Assembly (NCBI GenBank): GCA_016223105.1
Contig: JACRPR010000159.1
Span: forward strand, 1-33,385
Direction of reading: 5' to 3'
DNA: 33,385 nucleotides
Origin: Chloroflexota bacterium
GTDB lineage: Bacteria > Chloroflexota > Anaerolineae > UBA4142
Part shown: positions 8,969-15,903 of the stretch, piece by piece
Position numbering within the stretch: the stretch's first letter is position 1
Layout: every line of letters begins with the position of its first letter
Made by a program: the position numbers and the translations under genes
The notes under the pieces: generated by a model
Database searches by the model: none
What the model was told of the DNA's origin: nothing
Seen by the model: the letters and a program-made list of their open reading frames with translations, nothing else

Positions 8969-10591
8969 TTACGCCTGATGATGCGCGGCTTTTTCTTGAT
9001 ACATCGCGGTGTCCGCCTCGATCAATGCTTGGCTTAATGCGGCGCCTTGCTCCGCGGTCACGACGCCGAGCGAGAAACTCAAGGGCAGGGCGTGCGCGGA
9101 TGCGTTATACGCTTGGATGGCTTGGCGTACGCGTAGCATAATTTGTTGGATTTGCGCGGCGTCGGTTGCTGGGAGCAGGATCGCAAATTCATCGCCGCCG
9201 ATGCGCGCAACAATGTCTTCGCCGCGGAAGGCGTCGCGCAGAACGCGCGCGGCATCGCGCAATAATTCATCGCCGACGGAATGACCGCGCGAATCGTTCG
9301 TTTGTTTCAAGCCGTCCACATCGCCCATCACGATACTCACCGGAAAACTGCGGCTGTGTTCGAGTCGCGCCACTTCTGTTTCAAAATACGCGCGATTGTA
9401 CAAGCCAGTGAGCGCATCGTGCGTGCTGAGATATTCCAAGTGTTGCTCGCGTTGTTTTCGCTCGCTAATGTCAACGTAAATGGCAAAGATGCCGGACGTT
9501 TGCGAATCGGTCAGAATAGGCACGCCGTACATTTGCACCGGCACACGCGTGCCGTCTTTGCGTTGCCGCACCGATTCCTGATCGACGCGGATGCCGTGGG
9601 TTACATTGTGCGACAAGCGTTCGGCTTCGGCGAACAAGTTGGGCGGCACAATCAGCTCGTTGATCGCGCGCCCCGCACATTCGGCTAAGACATATTGAAA
9701 GAGGTCCGCGAACGCGTGATTGATACTGGTAATGCGATCCTGCGCGTCGAGCAGGGCAATCGCGATGGGCGCGTTTTCGAACAGTTGTTGAAAGCGCGCG
9801 CGTTGCAACGCGATTTCTTCTGCCGTGTGTTTACGCTCGGTAATGTCTTGCGCCGCGCCGTGCACGCGAATGATCCGTTGCGCGGCGGCGTCCCACACCG
9901 GGCGCGCGTAATCGCGGAGCCAGCGCGTTTCGCCGCGTTTGGTCACGAGGCGATATTCGCCGACATAATTTTCGCCCGCGCCGAGCGTCTTCCAACGTTC
10001 TCGAAAGATGGTTTGATCGTCCGGGTGAACAAAGGACAAAAAAGATCTGTGCGCGTTTAATTCATCTTGCGTATAACCGAGGATGCTGTAAAACGCGTCC
10101 GTGACCCACTCGGTGGTTCCTCTGCCGGTCGCGTCCACGCGCACGGAATAGGCAAAATCTGAAGTGAGTTCCGAAATGAGCCGATAGCGTTCCTCACTTT
10201 CTTTGAGCCGGCGTTCGATGGTATGTTTGTACAACCCTATCTCGATGGCGTTGTGGAGATCGCGCGGATCGAACGGTTTGACGAGATAGCCGAACGCTTC
10301 GGTAATTTTGGCGCGCTCGAGCGTTTCCGCGTCGCTATGCGCGGTCGTAAAAATCACCGGCAGATCGAACTGCGCGCGAATTTGCTCGGCGGCTTGGACG
10401 CCATCCAGCGCGCCGCTCAGGTCAATGTCCATCAAAACCAGGTCGGGCTGGAGCGTGCGCGCGGTTTCGATGGCTTGTTCGCCGGACGGGACGATGCCCA
10501 CCGGCGTATAGCCCAACCGCGTGAGGCGGAGTTCCAATATTTTCGCGGCGACCATTTCATCTTCGACGATCAAAATTCGAGTCGTGCTCAT
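8969..10591 (-). CDS. REC-PAS-PAS-GGDEF response regulator, diguanylate cyclase
   Basis: 540 residues. The receiver domain (about 5-122) has the acidic pair E10/D11, phospho-acceptor D55, T83 and K105, so it should be phosphorylatable. Two PAS domains follow (about 130-255 and 262-380), then GGDEF (about 385-535) with an intact GGDEF motif at 465-469 and an RxxD inhibitory site (R456-D459) five residues before it. Expected reaction: two GTP to cyclic-di-GMP, with product feedback. The ATG at 10591 has AAGGA five bases upstream. It lies 50 bp behind a histidine kinase gene and before an HD-GYP gene, so the kinase is the likely phosphodonor. Its receiver is closely related to that of the TIR fusion at 18014-18844. 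Confidence 0.95.
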   Translation of the reverse strand: MSTTRILIVEDEMVAAKILELRLTRLGYTPVGIVPSGEQAIETARTLQPDLVLMDIDLSGALDGVQAAEQIRAQFDLPVIFTTAHSDAETLERAKITEAFGYLVKPFDPRDLHNAIEIGLYKHTIERRLKESEERYRLISELTSDFAYSVRVDATGRGTTEWVTDAFYSILGYTQDELNAHRSFLSFVHPDDQTIFRERWKTLGAGENYVGEYRLVTKRGETRWLRDYARPVWDAAAQRIIRVHGAAQDITERKHTAEEIALQRARFQQLFENAPIAIALLDAQDRITSINHAFADLFQYVLAECAGRAINELIVPPNLFAEAERLSHNVTHGIRVDQESVRQRKDGTRVPVQMYGVPILTDSQTSGIFAIYVDISERKQREQHLEYLSTHDALTGLYNRAYFETEVARLEHSRSFPVSIVMGDVDGLKQTNDSRGHSVGDELLRDAARVLRDAFRGEDIVARIGGDEFAILLPATDAAQIQQIMLRVRQAIQAYNASAHALPLSFSLGVVTAEQGAALSQALIEADTAMYQEKAAHHQA

Positions 10592-10605
10592 TTGGTTCCT
10601 TCAAA

Positions 10606-10635
10606 CGTACGGCAAATTTACAAATTTGCCGTACG
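10606..10635. repeat. Perfect 14-bp-arm palindrome between kinase and cyclase genes
   Basis: Arms CGTACGGCAAATTT (10606-10619) and AAATTTGCCGTACG (10622-10635) are exact inverted repeats with a 2-base spacer. It occupies most of the 50-bp gap between the kinase stop and the GGDEF start, ending about 10 bases from the AAGGA ribosome binding site. There is no T-run, so it may be a processing or stability hairpin, a two-fold protein site, or a REP-like element. Confidence 0.75.
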
Positions 10636-10641
10636 GCGTTT

Positions 10642-11976
10642 CTAATCCGCGCGCGGCAATGGAAAGGTCACGCGCCACGCGGTTCCACCAGTCGAGTCGA
10701 GTTCCAATGTGCCGGTCAGTTGCGCCACGAACATTTGCGCCAATTGTAAACCGAGCGACGGCGAATGACGCCAGTCCAAACCGGGCGGCAAGCCGATGCC
10801 ATTATCGCTCACGATCAGCCCGATGTGCTGATCCGTGTGCGTGAGCGCGACGCGAATTTCGGTCGCGGCGGCGTACTTGAACGCGTTGGTGACGAGTTCG
10901 TTGATCAACATTCCGCACACAATCGCGACATTGAGATCGAACGCGCGGTCGTCCACCTGCACTGCGACCTGGATCGTGTCGGCGCGCGCGTTGCCGATGC
11001 GGATCGAATCCACCAGGTCTTGCACATATTCCGCGATGTTGACGCGCGCGAGGTTGGACGATTGGTACAACTTTGCATGAATGAGCGCCATCGCGCGGAT
11101 GCGTTGTTCGCTGGCGGCGAACGCGGCGCGCGCCGCCGCATCCGCGATCAAATCGGTTTGCAATTCGAGCAAGCCGGATACGACGTTCAAATTATTTTTG
11201 ACGCGGTGATGAATTTGCGCGGTGACGTCTTCGACGATGCCGACGCCGCCGCGCACGTTGTCATTCTCGTCCAGAATCGGCGCGATGCGGAGCGATACCC
11301 AGATTTGCGCGTCGCTCGTCGTCGCGTGATAGAACCCTTCATAGAATCCTTCTTTGCCCTCCAGCGCCTGGCGAATTGCCGGCAGAACATTGGGATCGCG
11401 TAATTTGAGTATGTTCAATCCAATGATCCGTTCGCGGGTAGACTGAACAATCGCGAGAAAGCGATCGTTGCAATCGGTGAGGTGTAAATTCGTGTCGTAG
11501 TGAAAAATGCCAATCGGGGAGCGTTGATAGAGCAAACGATATTCTTGCTCGCTTGCGCGCAACGCTTGTTCCGCGCGTTTGCGTTCGGTCATATCGCGCG
11601 CGATGCCTTGCAATCGTCCATCGGGAAACATCGTGGCGGAAATTTCGACGGGGACCAGTGTGCCATCTTTGCGTTTTAGGTTGCGTTCACTGACAACGGT
11701 TTTGCCCGCGCGCAATTCTTGGAAGCGAATTGGATCGCGCGCCTGTTCATCCGCCGGCACGAGATCGCGGATCGCGAGTTGCAACAGTTCCGCGCGCGTA
11801 TAGCCCAGCATCGCGCACGCGCGTTCGTTCACGTCAATGTACTTGCCGTGCGGATCGGCGATGAAAATGCCGTCGCTCGCATGCTCGAAAAGTAATTGAT
11901 AACGAATTACATTTTCTTGCAGTTGCGCTTGAATCTGTTTGTGGGTTGGCGATTTTGGCTTGGATATTCGTTTCAT
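10642..11976 (-). CDS. PAS-PAS sensor histidine kinase of the HisKA_2 type
   Basis: 444 residues, no membrane segment. Two PAS domains (about 22-133 and 140-252) lead into a HisKA_2 dimerisation/phosphotransfer region with IHHRVKNNLNV (phospho-His H256) and an HATPase_c domain: N box NELVTNAFKYA (N359-N364), G1 box DNGIGLPPG (D391) and G2 region GLQLAQM. All catalytic boxes are present, so autophosphorylation is expected, probably controlled by a cytoplasmic ligand or redox signal bound in the PAS domains. It is the first gene after the promoter at 12101-12129 and is followed by the REC-GGDEF gene, its likely phosphorylation target. The ATG at 11976 has only a weak AAGGCG site upstream, but no better in-frame start is evident. 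Confidence 0.94.
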   Translation of the reverse strand: MKRISKPKSPTHKQIQAQLQENVIRYQLLFEHASDGIFIADPHGKYIDVNERACAMLGYTRAELLQLAIRDLVPADEQARDPIRFQELRAGKTVVSERNLKRKDGTLVPVEISATMFPDGRLQGIARDMTERKRAEQALRASEQEYRLLYQRSPIGIFHYDTNLHLTDCNDRFLAIVQSTRERIIGLNILKLRDPNVLPAIRQALEGKEGFYEGFYHATTSDAQIWVSLRIAPILDENDNVRGGVGIVEDVTAQIHHRVKNNLNVVSGLLELQTDLIADAAARAAFAASEQRIRAMALIHAKLYQSSNLARVNIAEYVQDLVDSIRIGNARADTIQVAVQVDDRAFDLNVAIVCGMLINELVTNAFKYAAATEIRVALTHTDQHIGLIVSDNGIGLPPGLDWRHSPSLGLQLAQMFVAQLTGTLELDSTGGTAWRVTFPLPRAD

Positions 11977-12100
11977 TTGTTTTTCGCCTTATTGATTTAT
12001 TTTTTCGCGGCGCGCTAAAACAACGTAGAGACGTTGCGCGTTTTGCAAACGTCCCTAGGATGCCACTTTCAAAGCAAAGTTGAATACGCCGGTTAATTCG

Positions 12101-12129
12101 ATAATACCCCGATTGACGCATAGCGTCAA
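12101..12129 (-). promoter_or_regulatory. Sigma70-type promoter of the signalling operon with palindrome over the -35
   Basis: On the minus strand TTGACG (12129-12124), a 17-base spacer and TATTAT (12106-12101) form a near-consensus promoter pointing at the histidine kinase gene, about 118 bases upstream of its start. The -35 lies inside a perfect 8-bp inverted repeat, ATTGACGC-ATA-GCGTCAAT (12112-12130), a plausible operator. The long leader (11977-12095) contains a partial ACGTTGC/GCAAACGT inverted repeat but no recognisable riboswitch. Confidence 0.7.
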
Positions 12130-12168
12130 TAGTTCTGCGTGTTGATGCCTCGGGGACTGCGGGCGAAT

Positions 12169-12257
12169 GAATTCGCGACAACGCTTGGCAATGCCGACCT
12201 TCGTCGGCGGGAATCCAAGTGACGAAGGTCGCTTTGGCTATGGGTTGCCGCGAATTC
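12169..12257. repeat. Palindromic element in the divergent intergenic region
   Basis: Ends GAATTCGCGACAA (12169-12181) and TTGCCGCGAATTC (12245-12257) are inverted repeats with one mismatch. Inside, CGACCTTCGTC pairs with GACGAAGGTCG. It sits between two divergent promoters in a gene-free stretch of 416 bp (11977-12392). Apart from this element and those promoters nothing coding is seen there. Confidence 0.6.
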
Positions 12258-12302
12258 ACACCAGCCCGTGCGGGCGGTGCAAGGGTTCGCCCGAACGAAA
12301 AT

Positions 12303-12331
12303 TTGTCAGAACCCGCGCAACGCGATATACT
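12303..12331 (+). promoter_or_regulatory. Sigma70-type promoter for the thiolase/DUF35 genes
   Basis: TTGTCA (12303-12308), 17 bases, TATACT (12326-12331): a near-consensus promoter giving a leader of about 55 bases to the thiolase ATG. Confidence 0.75.
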
Positions 12332-12392
12332 AGAAATGTCGCAACGAGGCGCGACGGTACGATCACATTCGTATTCCAAGGAGGAACTCGGA

Positions 12393-13754
12393 ATGAGACC
12401 GGTTTATGCAGTGTCCGGCGGCGTTTCCAAATTCGCCAAAGCGCGGCCGGACAAGACCTTTCAAGGGATTGTCAAGGAAGCGTACGATTACGCGATCAAC
12501 GACATCGGTTTGGAATTTAAACAATTCACCGAAATCGTGGACGGCTCGGTCGCGTCGTATTTTTCGGATCACTTTCAACGCCAATTGATGTCGGGCATTA
12601 TGGCGCAGGATTATCTTGGGCTGTGCCCAAAGCCCGGTCATCGCGTTGAAGGCGGCGGCGCGACCGGCGGCTTGTGTTTTCAAGAAGCGTGGAAATCGGT
12701 CGCTTCCGGCGCGATGGATGTGTGCGTCGCGTACGGGTTTGAAACGATGTCGCACGTCGAGACATGGAAGGGCAACGAATTCATCGCGCTCGCGAGCGAT
12801 GTCAGTTTCGATTACCCGGTCGGCGGATTTTATTCCGGGTATTACGCGATGATGGTGACGCGGCATATGAAAGAATTCGGCACGACCGTCGAACAAATGG
12901 CGGCGGTGTCGGTCAAGAATTATATGAACGCGTTCTCGAATCCGTACGCGCAAAAACATCAACGGCTTACGATCAAAGATGTGCGTAATTCGCCGATGGT
13001 CGCGTGGCCCCTCACGCGCTTGGATATTTGCGTGATGAGCGACGGCGCGGCGGCGACGATCCTCTGCTCCGAAGAAGGTCTCGCGAAATTGGAAAAAGCC
13101 GGCGGCAAACGTTTGCCGCGCATCAAAGTCACCGGCATCGGACGCGGCACGGACGCGATGCGAATGTCGGATCGTCCGCACGATAACTATGACAAGTTTA
13201 TAAAGTCGTACGCATTGCCGCACGAAGCCGAAAACAAAGAGACGCAAGCGTATTACAAAAAATTGTGGGCAAAGGGCTTTCGCTATCCGGGCGTCCACTC
13301 GTTCCGTGCCGGGCGAATGGCGGGCAAACAAGCGTACAAAATGGCAGGCATCAACGATCCGCTCAACGAAATTGATTTCATCGAACTGCACGATGCGTAC
13401 ACCTCGTCCGAAATTCAAACGTACGAAGATATGGGCTTGTGCCGATACGGCGAGGGCGGACCGTTTGCCGCGTCGGGCAAGGCGCATATGCCGGGTGTGG
13501 ATTACGGTGTGAAATTGAAAGAGAAACCGATCTGCCCGGTGAATCCGTCCGGCGGTTTGATCGCGTGCGGGCATCCGGTCGGCGCGACCGGGTTGATGCA
13601 AGCGGTGTTTGCGATTTGGCAATTGCAAGGGACGATCAAAAAACATTTTCGCGATGCGACCTTGCAGATCAAAGACGCGAAACGCGGCGCGATTCACAGC
13701 CACGCCGGCACCGGCACGTACGTTTCCGTCAGCATTTTGGAGCGCGAAAAATAG
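12393..13754 (+). CDS. Thiolase-fold (SCP-x/archaeal type) acyltransferase-like protein lacking the nucleophilic Cys
   Basis: 453 residues from the ATG at 12393, which has AAGGAGG eight bases upstream; the longer upstream frame is ignored. Fold signatures are NP.AQ near residues 188-192, IELHDAYT in the C-terminal half and CGHPVGATG near the C-terminus, as in thiolases that work with a DUF35 partner. By eye, the usual acylated cysteine (family pattern RVE.aCaSGG) is replaced: the protein reads RVEGGGATGGLC at residues 84-95, with glycine at 89 and the nearest cysteine at 95. The terminal thiolase cysteine is also absent, as is common in SCP-x types (HSHAGTGTYVSVSIL). Condensing or thiolytic chemistry is therefore uncertain. 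Alternatives are a non-acylating activity, use of C95, or a scaffold role. It is followed, after a repeat, by its DUF35 partner gene. Confidence 0.88.
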   Translation: MRPVYAVSGGVSKFAKARPDKTFQGIVKEAYDYAINDIGLEFKQFTEIVDGSVASYFSDHFQRQLMSGIMAQDYLGLCPKPGHRVEGGGATGGLCFQEAWKSVASGAMDVCVAYGFETMSHVETWKGNEFIALASDVSFDYPVGGFYSGYYAMMVTRHMKEFGTTVEQMAAVSVKNYMNAFSNPYAQKHQRLTIKDVRNSPMVAWPLTRLDICVMSDGAAATILCSEEGLAKLEKAGGKRLPRIKVTGIGRGTDAMRMSDRPHDNYDKFIKSYALPHEAENKETQAYYKKLWAKGFRYPGVHSFRAGRMAGKQAYKMAGINDPLNEIDFIELHDAYTSSEIQTYEDMGLCRYGEGGPFAASGKAHMPGVDYGVKLKEKPICPVNPSGGLIACGHPVGATGLMQAVFAIWQLQGTIKKHFRDATLQIKDAKRGAIHSHAGTGTYVSVSILEREK

Positions 13755-13762
13755 TTGTGGAC

Positions 13763-13844
13763 TGTCATTGCGAGCGAAGCGAAGCAATCCCCAACCGGTC
13801 ACGCGGAGATTGCTTCGTCGCAAAAAACGCTCCTCGCAATGACA
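13763..13844. repeat. TGTCATTGCGAG palindromic repeat
   Basis: Perfect 12-bp inverted ends TGTCATTGCGAG (13763-13774) and CTCGCAATGACA (13833-13844) enclose a second inverted pair CGAAGCAATC/GATTGCTTCG (13780-13789, 13808-13817). This is a common intergenic repeat type across many bacterial phyla. It separates the thiolase gene from the DUF35 gene. A partial copy is at the right end of the window. Confidence 0.8.
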
Positions 13845-13864
13845 TACCCAAACCAGAGGACACT

Positions 13865-14446
13865 ATGGCAAAGAAAAATAATACCAACAATAACAATGTG
13901 CCAGCGCGCCGCGACGAAAACCTGGACGGGACGATTGTCTACAACATTCCGTTCCCAAAAAAGTTGGACAAGGAATCGCTCAAGGCGCTCAAAGAAATGT
14001 CGCCGATTGTGAAACGGCAACCGTATCACGTCGAGTACATTCATTCGTACGGACAAGACTCGCCGTTTTTTGCGGGCTTGTCGAACAAGGTCTTTCTCGG
14101 CAATCGCGATCCGAAATCCGGTTATACATACGCGACGCCGCGCGGCGCGGATATGTACACCGGCAACGAGACGGATTGGGTGCAGTTGCCGACCGAAGGC
14201 GCGATTCACGCGTTCACGGTTTGCGAATTCGGGAGCGAAGAATTTTTGCCCGAGACGCCGTTCGTCCTGGCATTGATCGAATTTGAAGGTGTGGACACGC
14301 TCTTTCTCACGCGCATCGTCGGACTCGATCCCGATCAAGTATCGCTCGATTGGATCGGGATGAAAGTGAAAGCGCGCTATTTGCGAAACAGCAAACTCAA
14401 ACCGACCGATGTGTACTTTGTGCCGATGAACGCGGACGCGGAGTAA
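13865..14446 (+). CDS. DUF35/OB-fold thiolase partner with a cysteine-less zinc-ribbon region
   Basis: 193 residues; ATG at 13865 preceded by AGAGGA about six bases away. It is adjacent to and co-directional with the thiolase gene, the usual arrangement of DUF35 proteins, which bind and channel substrates for thiolase-fold enzymes. The region that normally holds the rubredoxin-like zinc ribbon (C..C...PPR..C..C) aligns with FLGNRDPKSGYTYATPRGADM (residues 77-97), where the cysteines are absent although the TPRGADMYTG frame is kept. The OB-fold part follows (EGAIHAFTVCEF..., about residues 115-185). Metal binding is therefore not expected. Family assignment rests on this pattern and the gene pair; loss of the cysteines mirrors the missing nucleophile of the neighbour. 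Confidence 0.8.
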   Translation: MAKKNNTNNNNVPARRDENLDGTIVYNIPFPKKLDKESLKALKEMSPIVKRQPYHVEYIHSYGQDSPFFAGLSNKVFLGNRDPKSGYTYATPRGADMYTGNETDWVQLPTEGAIHAFTVCEFGSEEFLPETPFVLALIEFEGVDTLFLTRIVGLDPDQVSLDWIGMKVKARYLRNSKLKPTDVYFVPMNADAE

Positions 14447-14452
14447 GTAATG

Positions 14453-14485
14453 AGACCCGAAGGATGTTGCAACTCCTTCGGGTCT
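14453..14485. repeat. AGACCCGAAGG palindrome, copy 1; terminator-like
   Basis: Arms AGACCCGAAGGA (14453-14464) and TCCTTCGGGTCT (14474-14485) are perfect inverted repeats around a loop containing GTTGCAAC. It directly follows the DUF35 stop codon with a short T-run (TCTTT), so it could end that transcript. It also overlaps the next promoter. Confidence 0.8.
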
Positions 14486-14495
14486 TTAGTATAAT
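14467..14495 (+). promoter_or_regulatory. Promoter embedded in the palindrome, for the HNH gene pair
   Basis: TTGCAA (14467-14472), exactly 17 bases, TATAAT (14490-14495). The -35 lies in the hairpin loop and the spacer is the right arm of the palindrome. It points at the gene starting at 14517. Confidence 0.6.
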
Positions 14496-14516
14496 CGGCG
14501 CGAGAGTGAGGTGAGC

Positions 14517-14867
14517 ATGGTTGAAATGACAATGCAAGTGCCGGATAATTTAGCGCAACGATTACGTCGAATGACGCCGTGGTTGCCGACGGTGTTGGAG
14601 TTGGGGCTAGCCGGTTTCAAAACGCCCGCGACCCAAACGGTTGCGGAAATTATTGATTTCTTGTCCGCCGGTCCATCGCCCGCGCAAGTTGTCGAGTACT
14701 CGGTGTCGGATCGATCACAAGAACGTTTGCGCCGTTTGCTCGCGCTAAATCAAGCCGGTTTGCTTTCGCAAGAGGAACACGCCGAGCTGGATGAAGACGA
14801 ACACATCGAACACATTATGGTTTTGCTCAAAGCGCAAGCGCGCGAGCGATCTGTAGGCAAGAACTGA
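14517..14867 (+). CDS. Small conserved-looking protein coupled to an HNH nuclease
   Basis: 116 residues from ATG 14517 (AGGTG four to five bases upstream; a GTG at 14511 is possible). No domain is recognised. The N-terminus (MQVPDNLAQRLRRM) looks like the start of an amphipathic regulatory helix. The C-terminal half is helical and acidic (EEHAELDEDEHIEHIM), giving the look of a small regulatory or antitoxin-like protein. Its TGA shares one base with the ATG of the HNH gene (TGATG), so the two are translationally coupled and probably work together. No function is assigned. Confidence 0.75.
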   Translation: MVEMTMQVPDNLAQRLRRMTPWLPTVLELGLAGFKTPATQTVAEIIDFLSAGPSPAQVVEYSVSDRSQERLRRLLALNQAGLLSQEEHAELDEDEHIEHIMVLLKAQARERSVGKN

Positions 14868-15280
14868 TGAGCGCGGACGTTCCTGCCACTCTGCGAAAAC
14901 AAGTTTTTGCACGCGCCGGTGGTCGGTGTGAATATTGTTTGTTGCCGCAATCCGCGAGCGTCTATCATCACGAACCCGATCACATTATTCCGATTCAGCA
15001 TGGTGGTGAAACTGAGTCGAACAACCTGGCTTTGGCGTGTATGCGATGCAATCGGCACAAAGGTCCGAACGTCGGATCGTTCGACCCGGAAACCGGCGAA
15101 CTTGTTACATTTTTCAATCCGCGCGCGGCGAAATGGCGTGATCATTTTCGTCTGGATGGTGCAACTATTCGCGCATTGACGCCGCAAGGACGCGTATCCA
15201 TCAAGATTCTGCGTTTGAACGATTCGGATCGGGTTGAGGAACGCGAGCGTTTGATTGCGTTGGGAGTGTATGTCGCGTGA
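14867..15280 (+). CDS. HNH endonuclease
   Basis: 137 residues. The HNH/zinc-finger pattern is complete: CEYC (C21, C24), HHEPDHIIPIQHGG with catalytic D38-H39, NNLALAC (N53) and C58..C61-N62..K65. The expected activity is metal-dependent DNA cleavage or nicking. The C-terminal part after residue 70 (GSFDPETGELVTFFNPR) is typical of stand-alone bacterial HNH proteins. Target and cellular role are unknown. It is co-expressed with the small upstream gene by a one-base overlap, so the partner may restrain or guide it. There is no phage or intron context. Confidence 0.88.
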   Translation: MSADVPATLRKQVFARAGGRCEYCLLPQSASVYHHEPDHIIPIQHGGETESNNLALACMRCNRHKGPNVGSFDPETGELVTFFNPRAAKWRDHFRLDGATIRALTPQGRVSIKILRLNDSDRVEERERLIALGVYVA

Positions 15281-15286
15281 TTCAAA

Positions 15287-15329
15287 AAAGACCCGAAGGA
15301 TTTTCGCGCAAGCGAACCTTCGGGTCTTT
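15287..15329. repeat. AGACCCGAAGG palindrome, copy 2; terminator-like
   Basis: Arms AAAGACCCGAAGG (15287-15299) and CCTTCGGGTCTTT (15317-15329), perfect, with an inner TTCGC-GCAA-GCGAA stem-loop closing in a GNRA tetraloop. The flanking A- and T-runs allow termination in either direction. It directly follows the HNH stop. Confidence 0.8.
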
Positions 15330-15364
15330 CAGATCAAGCGGGTAACGGACTGAGGGTCTTTGGG

Positions 15365-15838
15365 ATGATCGACCTGAAGTTGATCCAAACGGTGGACAAG
15401 ACCATCGCGCGGCTGAACGGAGAATCAAAAATGAGCGACCAGGAATTGTTCGCGGGATTTGATGAAGAAAAACAAAAGGAGTACGCCGATCAAGCGCGGC
15501 AACGTTGGGGTAGTCAAGCCGTGGACGCTTCGCTGAAACGCTGGGGCAAGTACTCGGCGGCGCAAAAAGCGCAAATCATCGCGGAGGGCGAAGCGATTCG
15601 CCGCGACCTTGCCGCGAATATGCGCGCCGGTTTCGATAGCCCGGCAGTGCAACAGATCGTCGCGCACTGGCATCAACACATGAAAAATTTCTACGAGCCG
15701 TCCATCGAACGTTTGCGCGGCTTGGGCAATCTGTACGTGGACGATCCCGATTTTCGCGCGAACTATGCCAAACTCGATCCTGGGTTGCCGGAATTTTTTC
15801 GCGACGCAATCGAGTTTTACTGCAACCATAAAAAATAA
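15365..15838 (+). CDS. Stand-alone TipAS-domain protein (MerR/TipA ligand-binding half)
   Basis: 157 residues. Residues about 22-155 match the TipAS antibiotic-binding domain: FAGFDEEKQKEYADQARQRWG, then HWHQHMKNFYEPSIERLRGLG, LYVDDPDF and PGLPEFFRDAIEFYC. The first 20 residues (LKLIQTVDKTIARLNG) look like the dimerisation coiled coil that links the MerR-type DNA-binding domain to TipAS in full-length TipA regulators. No helix-turn-helix precedes it: the 35 bases upstream are palindrome and GAGGG leader. It is therefore either a natural stand-alone TipAS, which exists as a drug-sequestering protein, or the 3' remnant of a MerR gene. A second possible start is ATG 15431. Confidence 0.82.
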   Translation: MIDLKLIQTVDKTIARLNGESKMSDQELFAGFDEEKQKEYADQARQRWGSQAVDASLKRWGKYSAAQKAQIIAEGEAIRRDLAANMRAGFDSPAVQQIVAHWHQHMKNFYEPSIERLRGLGNLYVDDPDFRANYAKLDPGLPEFFRDAIEFYCNHKK

Positions 15839-15844
15839 AAAGCA

Positions 15845-15881
15845 ACACTCACCATTCCATGTTTTGCGGAATGGCGAGTGT
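15845..15881. terminator. Bidirectional hairpin between convergent genes
   Basis: ACACTCACCATTCC (15845-15858) and GGAATGGCGAGTGT (15868-15881) pair with one mismatch. It lies between the convergent TipAS gene and membrane protein gene, where a shared terminator is expected. Confidence 0.65.
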
Positions 15882-15903
15882 CGCAGGAACAAACGGATTT
15901 ATC

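Noticed and set aside
12363..13823. Minus-strand open frame of 486 codons opposite the thiolase
   Set aside because: The thiolase frame carries conserved motifs, a promoter and a ribosome binding site; the antisense frame has none.
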